Below, one piece after another: positions 63,936-64,000 of a stretch of DNA of 64,000 nt. Location of the stretch: contig NZ_KE384525.1 in NCBI RefSeq assembly GCF_000426365.1, forward strand, positions 44,072-108,071, given 5' to 3'. Origin of the DNA: Arenimonas composti TR7-09 = DSM 18010 (GTDB taxonomy: Bacteria; Pseudomonadota; Gammaproteobacteria; Xanthomonadales; Xanthomonadaceae). The notes beneath the pieces were generated by a model. That model was not told the DNA's origin. It searched no databases and saw nothing but the letters and a program-made list of their open reading frames with translations. Position numbers and translations under genes: made by a program. Positions within the stretch are counted from its first letter, which is position 1, and each line of letters opens with the position of its first letter.

Positions 63936-64000
63936 GTCTTCACCAGGTACAGCGCTGCCAGCCCGATCAGCAGCAGCACGGCGCCGACCCGGCGCAGCCG
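63926..64000 (-). CDS. DUF2065 (YjeT-like) membrane protein, 3' end only
   Basis: The last 24 codons before the window edge: RLRRVGAVLLLIGLAALYLV then KTSS and TAG. A basic start of the helix followed by one hydrophobic segment is the C-terminal half of DUF2065 proteins such as YjeT. Its place before purA agrees with the hflC-yjeT-purA order of relatives. The last residues (TSS) and the stop fall in a heptad hairpin. Confidence 0.75.
   Translation of the reverse strand, partial: RLRRVGAVLLLIGLAALYLVKTSS

Overview
The window is a dense, very GC-rich stretch of chromosome. I read it as a gammaproteobacterium of the Lysobacterales (Xanthomonadales). This is inferred from gene orders: murJ-ribF-ileS-lspA-ispH divergent from rpsT; rplU-rpmA-obg; lexA-imuA-imuB-dnaE2; rnf-like genes ending in nth; an OprP-type porin before pstSCAB-phoU; DUF2065-purA. 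It is also inferred from GTAGGAGCG...TTCAG...CGCGA REP hairpins. There is no prophage, transposase or CRISPR array.

Layout. 0-5 kb: a MarR-controlled Emr-type tripartite drug efflux operon. 4.8-11 kb: ffh, a CcsA-like protein, three exported or anchored proteins of unknown role (one with a JAMM-like metalloprotease motif), and radA. 11-17.3 kb: the damage-inducible mutasome lexA-imuA-imuB-dnaE2, with repeats inserted at the imuA/imuB junction. 17.3-26.3 kb: a phosphoesterase and lipid-kinase pair, tRNA-Thr, and the murJ-to-ispH operon. 26.3-32.8 kb: rpsT, obg, rpmA, rplU, uvrA, a thioesterase and a PCu(A)C copper chaperone. 32.8-40.6 kb: DUF4139, two crotonases, sulfurtransferase, Nudix hydrolase, FKBP, and a reduced rnfC-like/rnfD-like pair before nth. 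40.6-46.5 kb: a phosphate-starvation block (porin, pstSCAB, phoU) with a clear Pho box. 47.5-50.6 kb: a tandem glycine riboswitch and gcvP. 51.1-53.2 kb: a three-gene metallophore-RiPP cassette. 53.3-64 kb: RNase T, cysK, rlmB, rnr, tRNA-Leu, cstA-ybdD, purA and the 3' end of a DUF2065 gene.

Two things stand out. The first is the HvfABC-like cassette. Its precursor carries six EGxCG motifs in two triplets, a seventh degenerate copy, and a separate His/Asp-rich tail with nine histidines. An MNIO (DUF692) enzyme and a DUF2063 partner are translationally linked. The second is a family of hairpin elements whose two arms are tandem 7-bp repeats (heptad hairpins, five copies: 12.3, 32.2, 41.8, 53.2 and 63.9 kb). 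They sit at gene 3' ends and in three cases supply the stop codon of the neighbouring gene. A related non-heptad class, with a GGGGTCAGAT core, occurs at 12.4 and 17.2 kb. Start codons were chosen from family alignments known to me, Shine-Dalgarno sites and ATGA/GTGA overlaps. No database search was possible, so all family names are recognition calls.
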